From Plazaster borealis (taxonomy: Eukaryota > Echinodermata > Asteroidea > Forcipulatida > Labidiasteridae), in NCBI GenBank assembly GCA_021014325.1, contig CM037473.1:13516696-13580695 (forward strand): a stretch of DNA of 64,000 nucleotides, given 5' to 3'. How positions within the stretch are numbered: position 1 is the stretch's first letter; every line of letters starts with the position of its first letter. Shown piece by piece: positions 24,212-37,900 of this stretch. The translations under genes and the position numbers were made by a program. The notes beneath the pieces were generated by a model. That model had not been told where the DNA came from. It did not search any database and saw nothing but the letters and a program-made list of their open reading frames with translations.

Positions 24212-25812
24212 GGTGGCAGCAGATGCTATAGTCACAATGTACATATAGGTTTTTTGGTATTCAGCTAGCGACAAATATTTTTTATCAAGCATTTTAAAGG
24301 TAGTCTTTCAACTATTAAGGGATGCTGTTTAACTACATGTACTTGTTGCTTCAGTGCAATGAGGTCGGAGGTCAGTTTTGGTAAAAATTTTGGTAAATTC
24401 CATAAAGTACATTTAAGACTCAATTGAAAAAGTTATGCTACAGTTTTATGCAAAACAAAGTCAAACCATTGCACTACCAAAGTAAAAAAGGTCAAATAAA
24501 ATGGTCCCTGCAGCATTAGGCAGTTCAACAAAATCTCATCTAGCACATTCTGTTGCCCAAATTAATCAACATTCCTGGCCCAATTTCATAGAGCCACTTA
24601 AAAGCAGAAAATAGTGCTTTACAATTTTCTGCTAAGCAAAAGAAAGCAGGATACCAGTCACAGATTGTACATGTGACATTCTATTTTGGCTGGTACCCTT
24701 AATCCGATAAGCATAGTTTTGTTGTGCTTAGCTACTTTCTGTGCTTAAGCAGCTCTATGAAATTAGTCCCTGGTTAAGGGTTTCTAATGAATTTGTGGGG
24801 GTTGTCATGGAGACGTCCTCTCCCTCTTTATGCTGAGTTTATTTTTAACGTCTTAAATAACTGCTTGCGCAACAATTTATATCCACGCTTTGCATGCTGC
24901 TTGTATTATTCGAAAGAAGTGGTTGAGTGATTGTATTATGAGTATCGTATCGATGCAATAAGTGGTTGTTACCTTCTGTGCAACAAGGTAATTTCTTACA
25001 GCATTTTTTTGGGGGGTGCATATATATCTTTAGTTTTTATGGCTGTATTGTGTTTTATGACTGCGTTCCACCTTTATTTTCTCATTTAACATACGGTACT
25101 GCTTTATAGACCATGTAACCTGTGACATCACATGTTTGCATGGAGATTGTACATTCTGAGTTTTATCAACTTTCGGTGTACAGAAAGGGGGCACATCTCA
25201 AAACTTGTCCAGCTGTTGTTTGTATCAATCTTGGATTTATGTGGTATGACACAACATGTAAAATGTCCCTTATGACCCATGTAGCATCTTGCCTGCCAGA
25301 AATGGAAGCCACTAAAAACTAACCTCTACAGCGGTTCAGAACTGTTCGTGTGCTGATACTCCTCTCTCGGTTCGTGACGATCCCACGAATGACCCGTCCC
25401 ATTCATTCATTCATTCTCGCTCGGGTAGTCTCTGATGGGCCGAACCGCTGTGGAGTTTAGTATTTAGTGCCTTCCACCAGAAATGCCTTGGAATGTCAAA
25501 GGTCACTCTTTTTGTAAACGAAGGTTACATGGCCTGTAGGTTCACTTGAATTTGCTTGAGACTTGTATACCTGAATATGGAATTTACAGAAAATCAACTT
25601 TTAAGATCTAAAAAAAAAAAAAGAAGGTTATTGAACCCTTGCACTGACTGTCTGCTCTTGGTCAGCCATTTTTGGGAGTCGAATTGCACGTAAAGATGTG
25701 GTGACTGTATAAACGCACACACGTTGACTAAAATGCGCATTACACAGTACAACACGAAGGGAAACTGACTCCCAGAATGATGCAACCAAGATTGATTGGG
25801 GTGGTGATGTCT

Positions 25813-26063
25813 GGGCCCAATTTCATGGCTCTCCTTTCAGTAAGCAAAGAATCGGCACTTATGAGAGCAGGGAATTCCACGCTTACTTCAAGCCTATTTC
25901 ACAAGTTAGCAGGGCACTTTTGCTTGTGCAGGTGCGTACTCAACGTTTCTAGGCATTCTTCGCCTTCACAGCAAGTGCAGAAATTCTGCGCTTGCCCTGT
26001 AAGTGAAGAATAGTGATCGCAAGTGGAGAATTCGGTGGTAAGCAGAGCCATGAAATTGGGCCC
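25813..26063 (+). repeat. Palindromic MITE, family M1b
   Basis: GGGCCCAATTTCATGGCTCT ... GCAGAGCCATGAAATTGGGCCC. A sister copy is at 33502-33744 (RPA1 intron), sharing GTAAGC..GAAT.GGC..TTA, TTGCTTGTGC and CGCTTGCCCTGTAAG-type interior sequence. Confidence 0.75.
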
Positions 26064-27135
26064 TGGTGAATTGGAACACTTCATGTACATTGATCAACCT
26101 TTCACCAGAACATTTTCTGTTGGATTTGCATTGAGTTTGTTGGAAATCTAAATTTCAATACTTTGATATGAATTTTGGAACAGACAGTGACACCATTCAT
26201 TCATTATAATCATTTTGTGTTTAATTTTCTAATCCGAATGTTTGAAACTATAGTTTTTCAATCAAACCATTCATCACTTTGCCTTGTATTGAAAACGCAA
26301 TTTTTTATTATAATTTGTAGAAATCAAATGAACTTTTGAGATCCAGATAAATTGTAAAAGTCATTTATAGACATCATTCACCCATTGCAATTGTAAATTA
26401 CATAACAATTGAATGATTTGTAAATAAACATGTGTGAAAGGTAAAAGGTAAAACAACCAGTGGTTTGCAGATTAATTTTGTTAAAAAATTGAACTTAGAC
26501 ATCAAAAGAAAAAGAGAACGACTGAGATAAACTTTCTGCAGATATAGTAATGTAGAATTTATTAACTTCAAGAGGTCATATCACCTACCGTTAATTTGGG
26601 AATTTATTCAGTCACCCAGTGAGAAATTTTTGGACTGGATCATAAACTTTCAAATAGGGTTCAAAATCTAAGATGTGGTTGTATAATCCAAAATGGTAAA
26701 ATTTTAATTTATTAAGGGTTGAACAAAGAAAAAATGAGTGGGATTTAAACATTTCATTTAATTTTTTTCTGGTTATGAAACCAAGGACTCTCAGAAAAGC
26801 GAACTTAGAGGTGGAAAGCGAGGAAAGAAACCACAACGTCAACCTGACCACCCAAACATCGGGAACCTGGGTGCGAGCTACAGGCTTTATGGATTCCGAC
26901 TGGCACCCCTCCCCTCCCCCAAACCCCCCCCCCCCAAAAAAAAAAACCCCAAAACCCCAAAGATATTGACAAATGGAGGAAGCCATCATAGGCCAAAATG
27001 GTTCTGATAGAAGATGCAGCACAAACATTTTTTTAAATGCGATTTTCAAATAGAAAATGAGAAGATATTTCATTAGTGGATTTTACTCGAATGAAAGCAG
27101 CCTCATAAGTCCTATACTTTTTTAACATTCAAGAT

Positions 27136-27560
27136 TTAAAGGGAGGGTATACCTTTGGTAATTACTCAAAAAATTAATGACCATAAAAACTTATTTGGTA
27201 AGAAGCACTGCAGATTTTGATAATGTACAGGTATACATTTTGAGAAACAATTCCCTTAAAGGAATGTGGTTTTAGAGAGGGATTCAAAAACATTTCAATC
27301 TGAGAAACGTTTCTGCATGAAACGTTTCTCAGATTGTGTGTTCTAATTACGGATTATTCTTCCTGCGTGGACATAACCGCTCCAGATTTTCGGCAATATC
27401 TCAAAAAAGCTACCACCAGTTGAAATGAAATTTCCACAGGTTAGTTTTATTGTATCTACATTTGTATAGGATTAAAACAATCGAACGGTTCCAAAAACCA
27501 GAGTAACTTTTTATTGCCATTATTTACCAGAGTCATTACCAAACGTGTACGATGCCTTTA
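27136..27560 (+). repeat. MITE-like repeat, family M2 (subtype a)
   Basis: TTAAAGGGAGGGTATACCTT ... ACGTGTACGATGCCTTTAA; terminal inverted repeats with outer TTAA. The interior has GAAACGTTTCTCAGATTG and its complement, making an internal hairpin. Confidence 0.75.
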
Positions 27561-28359
27561 AGGAAATAATTCATAATAAATCAATTTCCAAATGCTGTTA
27601 AAATGTTAGGGTTTTTTTTATCTAGCAAAATACAATTCATAATAGATTTTGCACATATCAAACAGGACCAGAAATGCCGGATCTATCAATTAAAAATCAT
27701 AAAATTGCACTTTAAATGTTTGTCAACAAATTAACGAAAATTAATGTACTTACAACTTTACAACTTTTCAATTTTTTTCAAATTGATTATTCGAAATGCA
27801 ATTTTCTAATGGAAAATTACAAGGGAGCAAATTTCAAGTGGATTTTGCTTGAATGGAAGCCGATAATTGACGTACTTTTTGAAATATTCAAGATTTAAGA
27901 ACAAAATTCATAATAAAATAGTACCAATATAATTAATAAATAGGTATGGCACATATTAAACATGCTCAAATATGATTGATGTGTCATTTTCAAAATATTG
28001 CAACTGAAACTTATTGGCAATTTGAAAACAAATGGGAGGCAAATCCTGGTTGTTTCCATTTTTTTCCCCAAATTTTGAAATGCAGCGATTTAACAGAGCT
28101 CTTACTATTCAGAAAATAATTCCGTATTTTGTTGAAATAATATGCCTACTAACTCGCAAACATTAAGTATTTGGGTTCAGCTGAAAGTTCAGGGATGCCG
28201 TATTTATCATTTAAAAACGTAACATTTTCAACAAAAAACATTTGACAAAAAATTTTAAAAAACGAACGTTTGGCAAAAATTGAAAAACACCCTTTAAATT
28301 TGGTCAAATTTTGAAATGTGATTGAAAATGATAAATATAATAAGAGTATTTTACTTGAA

Positions 28360-28606
28360 TACACTGCAAAAACTGGGGTGTTAAATTGACACCATGGGTT
28401 TTGTCACATGTAGATACCGAAGAGAGAATCAAAAGCTATTAACATCATAGGGTGTTAAAATAACACTAATTTCTGCAAAAACAATTAAATTTATGTTATT
28501 TTTAACACCTTAAGATGTTAATTTAGATTGTCTCTTCGCTATATATATGTGACAACACCCATGGTGTCAATTTTAACACCCAAGTTTTCGCAGTGTTTCG
28601 CAGTGT
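28360..28606 (+). repeat. TIR element (MITE) upstream of RPA1
   Basis: TACACTGCAAAAACTGGGGT ... CCCAAGTTTTCGCAGTG: inverted repeats of about 50-60 bp including ACACCATGGGTTTTGTCACAT and its complement, with an ACACTAATTTCTGC core. A doubled TTCGCAGTGT at the right end suggests slippage or a nested terminus. It lies about 0.4 kb before the RPA1 ATG. Confidence 0.75.
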
Positions 28607-28846
28607 AGAGCCCACAATTTTTAACCATACCAGCAATAGGCCTTTATTTTGCCTATATCACCCGTCATTACTTCTTGTGCATAAAGGAGCCGCACTGTTT
28701 GCGCCATTCTTTTCCCATTTCGGTCGGTTTACGTTACACGACCGGTTAAACTTTAGTTAGTCATGCAATAGTCGTCGATTATCTTCTTCAAGTAAGTGCG
28801 CATGCTCTGTAGACCCCTAAGAGCGCGCCATTGAACGTACGGGGAT

Positions 28847-28991
28847 GGCGGGATTTCGGATGATCTGCTGGTGACGATGTGGTAGTGTAGTCTTCACATA
28901 GTGTGTGCCTGCTCACGAAATAAGATTTAACAAATCTAGTATTGTTTTCTTGTCATCTACGTTACTAAGTTATGTTTTAAAGTGACACATC
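28847..28991 (+). promoter_or_regulatory. RPA1 5' UTR / proximal promoter with E2F-like site
   Basis: About 145 bases before the RPA1 ATG there is GGCGGGATTT at 28847-28856, in a locally GC-richer patch that also contains GAGCGCGCCA at 28821-28830. The first resembles an E2F half-site (GGCGGGAA), which would fit a replication gene. An in-frame TGA lies at 28983-28985. I see no convincing TATA box; the start site is unknown. Confidence 0.3.
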
Positions 28992-31900
28992 ATGAGTGTA
29001 CAGCTATCATCTGGAGCCTTAAAGGTGGGGAAAGAATATGTTCATTTTGTGAATCGTGTGTCGGTGTCACTCACCATTCACTGGTGTTTTCCAATACCTG
29101 GCACTGGCAATTAAGTGGCAGCAGCATTCTATTTTGATTGATTTCAATCATTATTGACTCGTGACACAGCAGTTCTGCTCTTTTCTTATTGTACAATTAG
29201 GTACTATTACTAGTACTTCTGCCTTCTCCGGCGGGTCCGATTTACTCGACTTATCAATGCCTTTTGACGTTATCTGGCGTACTGTGTAGTGTAGTGCTTT
29301 GTTGTAGGAGGAGTAGGTCGAGTCTGTCAATGTCATGTCTGTGGTGTATTTCAATTTGTTGGTGTTGAGCTGCCATGTGCAATCTGCAGATCAGATTGTG
29401 CAAGTACATGTAGACATATTTGTAGAAGTTAAATGCACTTTGAATCATTACTAAGCGTAAACAATATTAAGCAGGTGATCTTGACAGAGCTATTCCGTCC
29501 CAACTTTAGAATCATCCCATTAGTGACTGTGAGTGTGTCTATGCGTATAGGTGGTAGGCCTAGTTGGGACTAGTCCCAACTTGCATGACTTGAGTGTTTT
29601 CTGGGCTTGCCTGATGCAGTGATTGTGCTATCCAAGTCAGTACTTGAGAAGTTGAGTGGTACAGTTTGGCAGCCCAACTATAGCTGGGAATGGGATTGCC
29701 TGATTGTGTTATCAGTCAGTGGACATGTCTATAATTAAGTAATTGCCTATCCTCTTGTCTCAGGTGTCTCTTCTTGACTTTGAAAGGGTATTATTCGGTG
29801 ATTATAGCAGGAAAAGAACTTGAGAAAAATTAAAAAGAATCCATTTATTCCAGGCTCCGTTATTACTAGTGTAGTATACCCACCACCCACGCCACCTGAC
29901 AGCAGGTGTGACAGCAGCCTAGTGATGTGACCACCCATGGGTCAACCCTAGTGTTCTGCTGGTCTGACCCCCCTGCACAGGATCCCAACTATAGTTGGGC
30001 TGTCCCAACCATAGTTTGGCTGTCCCAACCAACTGTAACACTCAAGTTGGGACTGGGCCCAACTATGATAGTTTTGGGACGGAACATCTTCATGTACTTT
30101 ATTTAAAATAGAATCCCCTCTTCAGGAAAAGGATACATCAAGGAATCTAAACATGTGTAAATAGTTATTGTTTTGTGTTTGGTTGAATTCTCATTGGTTC
30201 TCATGTCGGATAAATTTTTCACAGGCAATCAATGATGGTACACAAGTTGACAAGCCAGTATTCCAGCTCTTGGTAAGTGGTGAAAAATGAATAAAAACTA
30301 ACACTGTAATAACAATATAAATATGCACCATCTTGTTCAAGGGGCAGATTTCTTTATTTCAAATTCTCGTTTCATGCAGCTTCCAGATGCTTGATTTGAG
30401 TGGCAGACGGCAATAAGTGTTCAAAATAAACATATTTGTTCCTTGAACAAGCTGACTTATATCACCCTGGTACTAAAATAGAGGCACCACCTGCAGCAAT
30501 ATTTAGATTCATGAAGCACGCCTTTGTTTGACCTCGGTGAGGGCGCTGTTTGAGCTAGTGGCTTCTTATGCAGAGGGTCGTTTCTTCAGAAGCCGATTCA
30601 TTGAGGTCTATGTGCATTAGGGGGGGGAGAAACTCTAAAATAAAATGACGGAGGAAGCAAGAATTGTTTTTAAAATTGTCTCCATCAGCCCTTGAATTAC
30701 ACAGAGGCCATAGCCTCTGTTGCCCCTGCCCTTGGCCTTCGTGTCCCTTCAAAAGTTTCCCATAGCCTTTAATATTTTCCCAATGGAAGTGTCCTTTGCA
30801 AAATGAAAATGGCCTTGCCCTCTCAAAGATGAAATTCCAGGCCTGCTCCATGCAATCATAATTCAGAAATTCGTAATGAAGCCTAACTTATTTTAGTTTG
30901 TCGTTGACAATTTACAAATACACCTTGGGTTGTCAGTTGGGGAAAAATTCACAAGACCGCAAGACCGACGCTCAGAAAGGCACTGGCGAGAATTGTTGTA
31001 GGAATGACGTCAGGTGAATTGGGTCAATGTGGAAACATTTATTTGTTTTTAACTTTTTGGGGGTTCAACAAGGGAGACCGCCAACATATGGGTAAATAGC
31101 TCTCAGTTGGTAGAGCGCTGGCACGTTAAACCGGAGGTTGTTGGTTCAAATCCTGCTCCAGTCAATTTATCTTTGTTCCACCCCAAATTATTTAAAATTT
31201 ACCTAGTCAGTTTTCCTTGTGGTTTACAACTTGATGTTTTTAACTTGTAAAGGCACTGAAGAAACTGAACCAATCTACAACTACCAACAATGCTGTGGAT
31301 CGCTACCGGATACTCCTTTCGGATGGAATCCACAATAATTCAGGTATGTAGCATTATTATTCCATGTTTATAAAAAATCTTTTTTTCGTGGCAGCCAGTT
31401 GCTGTCATGAAATGTCTTTAGACCATAGCATTACGAAGCCAAAATGTCAACAAACATGAACAACATGGGCACAAGGTTCAGTGCTTGATTGGCTTACAAG
31501 GTTACCAGTCTATAACTTAACAGGCAATTGAAGTCACTAAATGTATAACATTATGTATTTGTCACAAACTACACATTTCTTTATTGAACCCTGTTAAACA
31601 TTCTCGCAGAAGCACAAATTTTAGGCAGCAAAAGTCTACAATTGTTAAAAAAAGACTATATTTTTTTCTATGAAATCAATCTTTGTTTCAAATTCTATTT
31701 ATACAAAATTCTTAAAATTAAAAATGTTCCTGTTTTCGTCTTTGCAGCCATGTTGGCTGTGCAGTTGAACCAGATGGTAACCGATGGCAACCTGGAAGCA
31801 AACACAGTGGTATGCTTGCAACGCTATGTCTGCAACAGCCTGGCAGGTAACAGGTAAGACATAACAGCATTGGAATTTAAAGATAAAATAAAAAACTTCA

Positions 31901-34900
31901 AACTGAAGAATGTAACCCCCACCTTGAATGAACTTCAGGGAGGAGGGTAAATCATCAGGTTAGTGCGAAACTTATCTCCCGAAATAGCATCTTTGTGATC
32001 CGCTAGTTTGAAAGTGCAAAAAAGTTCTATCGTGCCTAAAGTACCCCAGGTGTACACGCAAAACTCTAGAAGTCGAGATAAAACATTTTTTTCACACAGT
32101 CTCTCTCCTTTAAGATACAATGTTATTACAAACTCGCACATTTGTTCACACTTTAGCATAGAATGTGCCGTGCATAACATTTGGTAAATGAAACTTGTGT
32201 GTCTTAACGTATTTAACAAAGTAAAGCTATCGAAGCTTTGAAACTTCATGAAATTGTAGACCTTGACGAATACTGTTTAAACATTTAAGCAACTGAAAAC
32301 TAAAAAAAAAGTGGCTTTGTACACAAGGTGACAGTTCGTGGTGACAGTGACGATATATAAGCTTCACTCGTGTGACTTCTGGCTCTGCTATCTGTTGACT
32401 CGTAAAACAGGTGTTCTATTTTTGTCATTTCAATGTTCGGCAGGTGTTTAAACCAATATGAAATGAAATGGTTATATCTTTTGTAGGCGTGTAGTAATAG
32501 TCCTGGAGGTGAATGTAGTAGCCACAGCTGCTCAGGTCGGAGGCAAGATGGGCAACCCTGTTGCTCTGCCCCTGGGACCCAGCACTGGGGGCAGCTCCAA
32601 TGGCCAGCAGGCTACAACACCACAGCAACCAATGAGACAACCAGCAGGTAAAAACTGTAAAATTTGTTTACAAATGTCTTTATTTTATTTTATTTTTTGT
32701 GGTTAGGAAGCCACATAATTCATCACTTAACCATTATTACCCCGTCTTTTGGATGGGACGTAAAACTGTTGGTCCTGTGTGTTGTGTAATGCACGTAAAA
32801 GAAACCCAGTTAAACTGGTAGCTAAGAGAGGGATTTCCCTGATGCTTGTTCATGTGGCGATCAAGCCGCATCCACTAATTCGGATACAGCCTAACATTCC
32901 CTTTTCTTGTTGAGTTACCAAAGACCAGGGATTGTTTTGGTTTTTTTACAAATATTTTTTTTGGGAACTTTTCTTGCTATTAAACATACATACATACAGG
33001 CATTTTTATAGCACCCCACAAAGATCGGAGCACTTTGCAAAAGCTGACATAAAAATAAAGATACAAACAAACAATGCATTGATACAGGAGATACAGAAAC
33101 TATACAAGCAAAATAATATATGGCATGATTCCACAAATAAATGGGTTTTGAATCTATTTTTGAAAAAAGCTGGATTGTGTTGGCTTCTGAACACTAAATG
33201 ACCTTAACCTGTCTTTCATAACCTTTCACATTTTTGTTTCTTCTCTCAAACCAGCCTCTCCGATGTCAGTTGGTAAGGGTAGCAGCTTTGCTGGAGCTGG
33301 CGGTAGCTACAACAAGCCAAATTTTGGAGGTGCCAGCTCTTCTGTGATGAGTCCTCCTAAGCAAGCTCAGCCAATCAGCAGTCTCACGCCTTACCAGAAC
33401 AGGTGGGTACAGAGCTTTCTAGTAAACACTTTTAAAACATTTGGGTATTCAATTGATTGATGTGCATGGAAAATGTTGGCAATAAGTGCGGTGGGTGATC
33501 GGGGCCTAATTTCATGGCTCTGCTTAATTCTGCGCTTCAATCACCATTTTCCGCTTACTGTGCAAGCGCTGAATTTCTGCGCTAGCTGTGTAAGCGAAGA
33601 ATGCCTAGTAACATGGAGTGTGCACTCGCACAAGCAAAAATTCCCTGCTAACCCGTGAAATACGTCTGACGTAAGTGCGGAATTCCCTGCTTCCGTAAGC
33701 GCTGATTCTTTGCTTACGGTAAGCAGAGCCATGAAATTGGGTCCAGCTCTCAACAAAGCCTTCGTTTTTTCATTTGCAAAGGTGGACCATCAAGGCCCGC
33801 GTGTCCAGCAAGTCTAATGTCCGTACATGGAGTAACTCCAGAGGGGAAGGCAAGTTGTTCTCCATGGACCTCTGCGATCAGTCGGGAGAGATCAGAGCCA
33901 CAGCATTCAAAGATCAGTGTGACAAATTCTTTGACATGATTGAGGTTGGAAAGGTAAGACAAGTTTGGATTGAGGTAAACATTTGTCTGATGGGATTCAA
34001 ACCAACATGCTTATGTGCCAACCGTTCTGAATTGTCCCAATTTTTCTGTTTTCTGGTCACAAATCATCGGAACACTCCGATTTCTGAAAGAAGACAACAA
34101 TTTCAAAATAAAAAAAGTTTTTTTCCTACTCGGAAGTAATGATATTCTTCCTACTTTAATCTGAGTTCCAATTTTTTCGCAAAACAAAACTGATATTATG
34201 GGCCGGAAAGTCTATAAAGTTCCTATACCATATGGAGTAGGTCAGCCATTGTACTCAATAAAATGTTTCTACATTTCTACATGAGCTTAACATCATATGT
34301 CATAAGCAATGTATACTCAGTGCTTTTAAGAATCCTGTTGAGAAAATTCCACAGGCATACCACTTGGATGGGATTTGAACCCACAACCCCCGCAATCTAG
34401 AGCTGGGCCCAATTTCATGTTTCCATCAATTGTTCTCGGCGATGGCAGCCAATGCAAGAGGTCTTTATATTTTCAGATTTGATCTCCTAAGTTCTTATAC
34501 ACCTTGGGGTGTCATGTGGCCGAGTGATTAAGAGCATCGAAGTCAAGTTCCGACGGTTAAGTCATTGGGTTGTGGGTTCGAATCCCGGTCATGACACTTG
34601 TATTCTTGAGCAAGATACTTTACTATAATTGCTTCTCTTTACCCAGGGTTATAAATGGATACCTGCGAGGGTAGAGGTTGATATTGTGTTTGAAAAGCCT
34701 TCGGAGCGCCACGGCAGTTCGGGGCTGAGTACTCCCCAGGGAGCTGAGAAAGATTAAAGGAATGTTATTGGCCCAATGACCAGGGCACTAATGTAAAGCG
34801 CATTGAGACCTTATTGTGAAATGCACTTTATAAGAACTAGTTATTATTATAATACAAATGTCTTTCTTTATTTTCTTCAGGTTTACTACCTATCTCGAGG

Positions 34901-37900
34901 CACCTTGAAGTCGGCCAACAGACAATACACGTCCATCACCAATGACTATGAGATGACATTCAACAACGACACGACTGTGGTGCCATGCGAAGAAGAGGAC
35001 GAGACCATCCCAACGATGCAGTTTGACTTTAGGACGGTCTCCCAGCTGGAGAACATGAGCAAGGATTCTATGCTTGGTAAGACCAGAAAGTTTTTCAGAA
35101 ACCAATTTAGGGGATGAAATGCTGGTTGTTGATTTCTTTCAATTTCAGTTTGATTATAATTGCAAAAGGTGACTTATTTTAAAAGCCAATGGGTTCAATT
35201 TGCAAAGTTTCAAATCAAAAATTCTTAAAACAACCATATTCTGTATTTTATTTTGTTTTATTGCTTTTCAAATTTTGTTCGTGTTTTCTATATGTAATTT
35301 CAATTCCTTCAATTCCTTCAATTCAGCTGCATATGTCAAAGGTCAAAAAATGGAAGAATAATCTGTCTGTTAAAACAGTATTCAGCAATAAACAATTAAC
35401 AATCAACAGTAAACAAAATAAGCAATCAAACAACTTGCGTACAAACAGAAATAGAAAACTGATTTAATAATCTGGTCATTTTGATTCCAAAACAAACAAA
35501 AAGGTACGAGTTGCACTTAGCAAAATTTGGAGCAATTATTGCAAGGCTATAGGAGGGCCTCAAAAATGATCTTTGTGTATTCCTTTGGGACTACCCCGTT
35601 TAGACTGCTTGCATTGACGTCACACGCAGCGACTCTGCCCATGGTCTGCCATTTTGGGAGTGAAATTGCACGTAAAGATAGTATGGTGCACGTCTGTACC
35701 ACATGCTGATTGCCTAAAAATGCGCACTGCACAGTAACAGTTGGTGGATTCTGCCTCCTAAAGATTTGATTTGGGTAATGCCGTAAGGGGAATTTTGTCA
35801 ATCCAACAGACCACCTCTTCATAGTAGGCAAACCAAAGTTGTTTTTTTGTCAGAATTTGTACATTGGCCATCCAAATGTACTGTGAGATGAATAAATTAG
35901 GTGTCCAAATTGTTAATTTTCAGTGATTTTTACATTGAAATATGGGTGTCGAAAAGACACTCGGACACCGGTCTAGCAAAATACCATGGCAACCAAGATA
36001 TTTTGAAGAGAATTCTGGAGAAATTGCTTTAAAGGTATCGTACACGTTTGGTAATGACTCAAAACAAATATTAGCATAAAAACTTACTTGGTAACAAGCA
36101 ACGGAGAGCTGTTGATAGTATAAAACATTGTAGGAAACGACTCCCTCTGAAGTAATGTAGTTTTTGAGAAAGAGGTAATTTCTCACTAAAATAATAAAAA
36201 CTTCTTGCAAGAAGTTTTTATTCCTATCTGAAAGCACACAAATTTGTACAACAAGGATGTTTTTTCTTTCATCATTTTCTTGCAACTTCGATGACCAATT
36301 GAGCCCAAATTTTCACAGGCTTGTTATTTTATGCATATGTTGGGATACACCAAGTGAGAACACTGGTCTTTGACAATTTCCAAACGTGTTCAGTGCCTTA
36401 AAGTCATGCATCCAAGAACACACCCAATTCCTCACAGTGATTTTCAATGAAATTATCAAATGCTCTTTAGATTGAGTGCATTTTCTGATGGCACAGAGAT
36501 ACAAATTTAATTAAATAAAAAATAAAACTTTATTAAACTTAATGTTAAGATGCCAAGCACTTTGTTTGACTTTCATCATGCAAGGAAATAAACAAAAAAC
36601 AAACATACGTTTTGAAGCCAAGATAAAATATGGACCCTTCAAGATTCAAGATTGTTTCTCAAGAAGAAATAAACAGAACAGATGATAAAAAAGGTATGAG
36701 TGAGTTTTTTTTGTTTTTTGTTTTGTTCAAAGTTATTATTTTTTTTACAGATAATAGTTATGAATGATAAATTCCTGGGAAGGATGCAATAGTAGGGTCA
36801 GCCAGAGTCTAGCATTCCATCTCCTGTATTGGAGTTCTATTGAAAATGCATAATACTATTAATTTGCATCAATTTTCGTAAATTATTTTGTTCTGTTTAT
36901 GAGAAAAGTTTTATGATAATTACAAATTTCTGTTTTTATTTCTCATTCAAATGATTTATTTTTAAATGTTTATTTCATGATTGATTGTAATAGCTATCAT
37001 TGCTATTCTGAAGTAAGGCTGTAAATTTTCTGAATTTTTTGTAATAAGGCACACTAGCTGACCTTTGTAGGCTTAACAATTTTGAAAATCATTGTTTTGA
37101 TTAATTTTGAAGAGGACGTTAAGCTCAAATGTGGTTTTCTTATTACTTTTTAGAGAAAAAAGTGGCGGAGTCTGGTAGAAGTGAACAACATGCTGCCAAA
37201 CCAGTAGCAACTGTACTACCTGTACCCTCCCAATCTGCCTCGTCAACAACTGGCAGTCAAGCTAATCAGGCATTACCAGGCCAAAGTAATCAAATCACCA
37301 TCCGCCATCCAGTGCCAGGGGAGGGAGTCACTCAACAGGTGTTTCCAGGGTTTCCAATGGTTGCCTCTCAGAGATTCCTGGTGCCTGGACCCAGAGGAAC
37401 CCAACAGCAGGTGTTTAGCTTCCGAGGGACGGGTCCGATGATTCGTATCATGCACCATCAGCACCCTGGGCTCGGTCCGAGGGCGACGCTGCCTAATACA
37501 TCAACTGCAGTGTCGACAGGAACTACTGGTACGTCCACCTCAGGTTTTGTGGTCCATCATAATCATGTAGCTGGTCCCAGAACTGAGACTCCAGTGTCTT
37601 CATCAGGGTCTGCCACCACCTCAACAATGTCCTCTTGTACCGTGCACCATCACCATGTCGTTCAACGACCACAGGTAGTATTTTCAAATGCACCACTTAG
37701 TTTATCGTCTGGAAATGCTGGGACCAGTCCGAGGGCGACGCTGCCTAATACATCAAATGCAGTGTCGACAGGAACTACTGGTACGTCGACCTCGGGTTTT
37801 GTGGTCCATCATAATCATGTAGCTGGTCCCAGAACTGAGACTCCAGTGTCTTCATCAGGGTCTGCCACCACCTCAACAATGTCCTCTTGTACCGTGCACC

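Larger units (their letters stand above)
24212..28640. other. Intergenic region CIT-RPA1: no gene seen
   Basis: Contains an M1 MITE (24576-24771), a repeat shared with 35590-35770 (25630-25790; GAATTGCACGTAAAGAT, AAAATGCGCA), an M1b hairpin (25813-26063), a degraded S3 copy and C/A-rich tract (26770-26965), an M2 element (27136-27560), an AT-rich stretch (27560-28360) and a TIR element (28360-28606). Open frames here are short and composition-driven. Confidence 0.7.

Noticed and set aside
31093..31165. A tRNA gene with a TAGCTC.CAGTTGGTAGAGCG start
   Set aside because: No complete cloverleaf, an extra CT in the D-arm region, and a shared non-tRNA body; family S2 SINE.
37129..37153. ATG at 37129 as the start of a 1219-residue intronless gene
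   Set aside because: The ATG and the seven codons after it lie in the polypyrimidine tract and AG of a good 3' splice site; the coding exon most likely begins at 37154.
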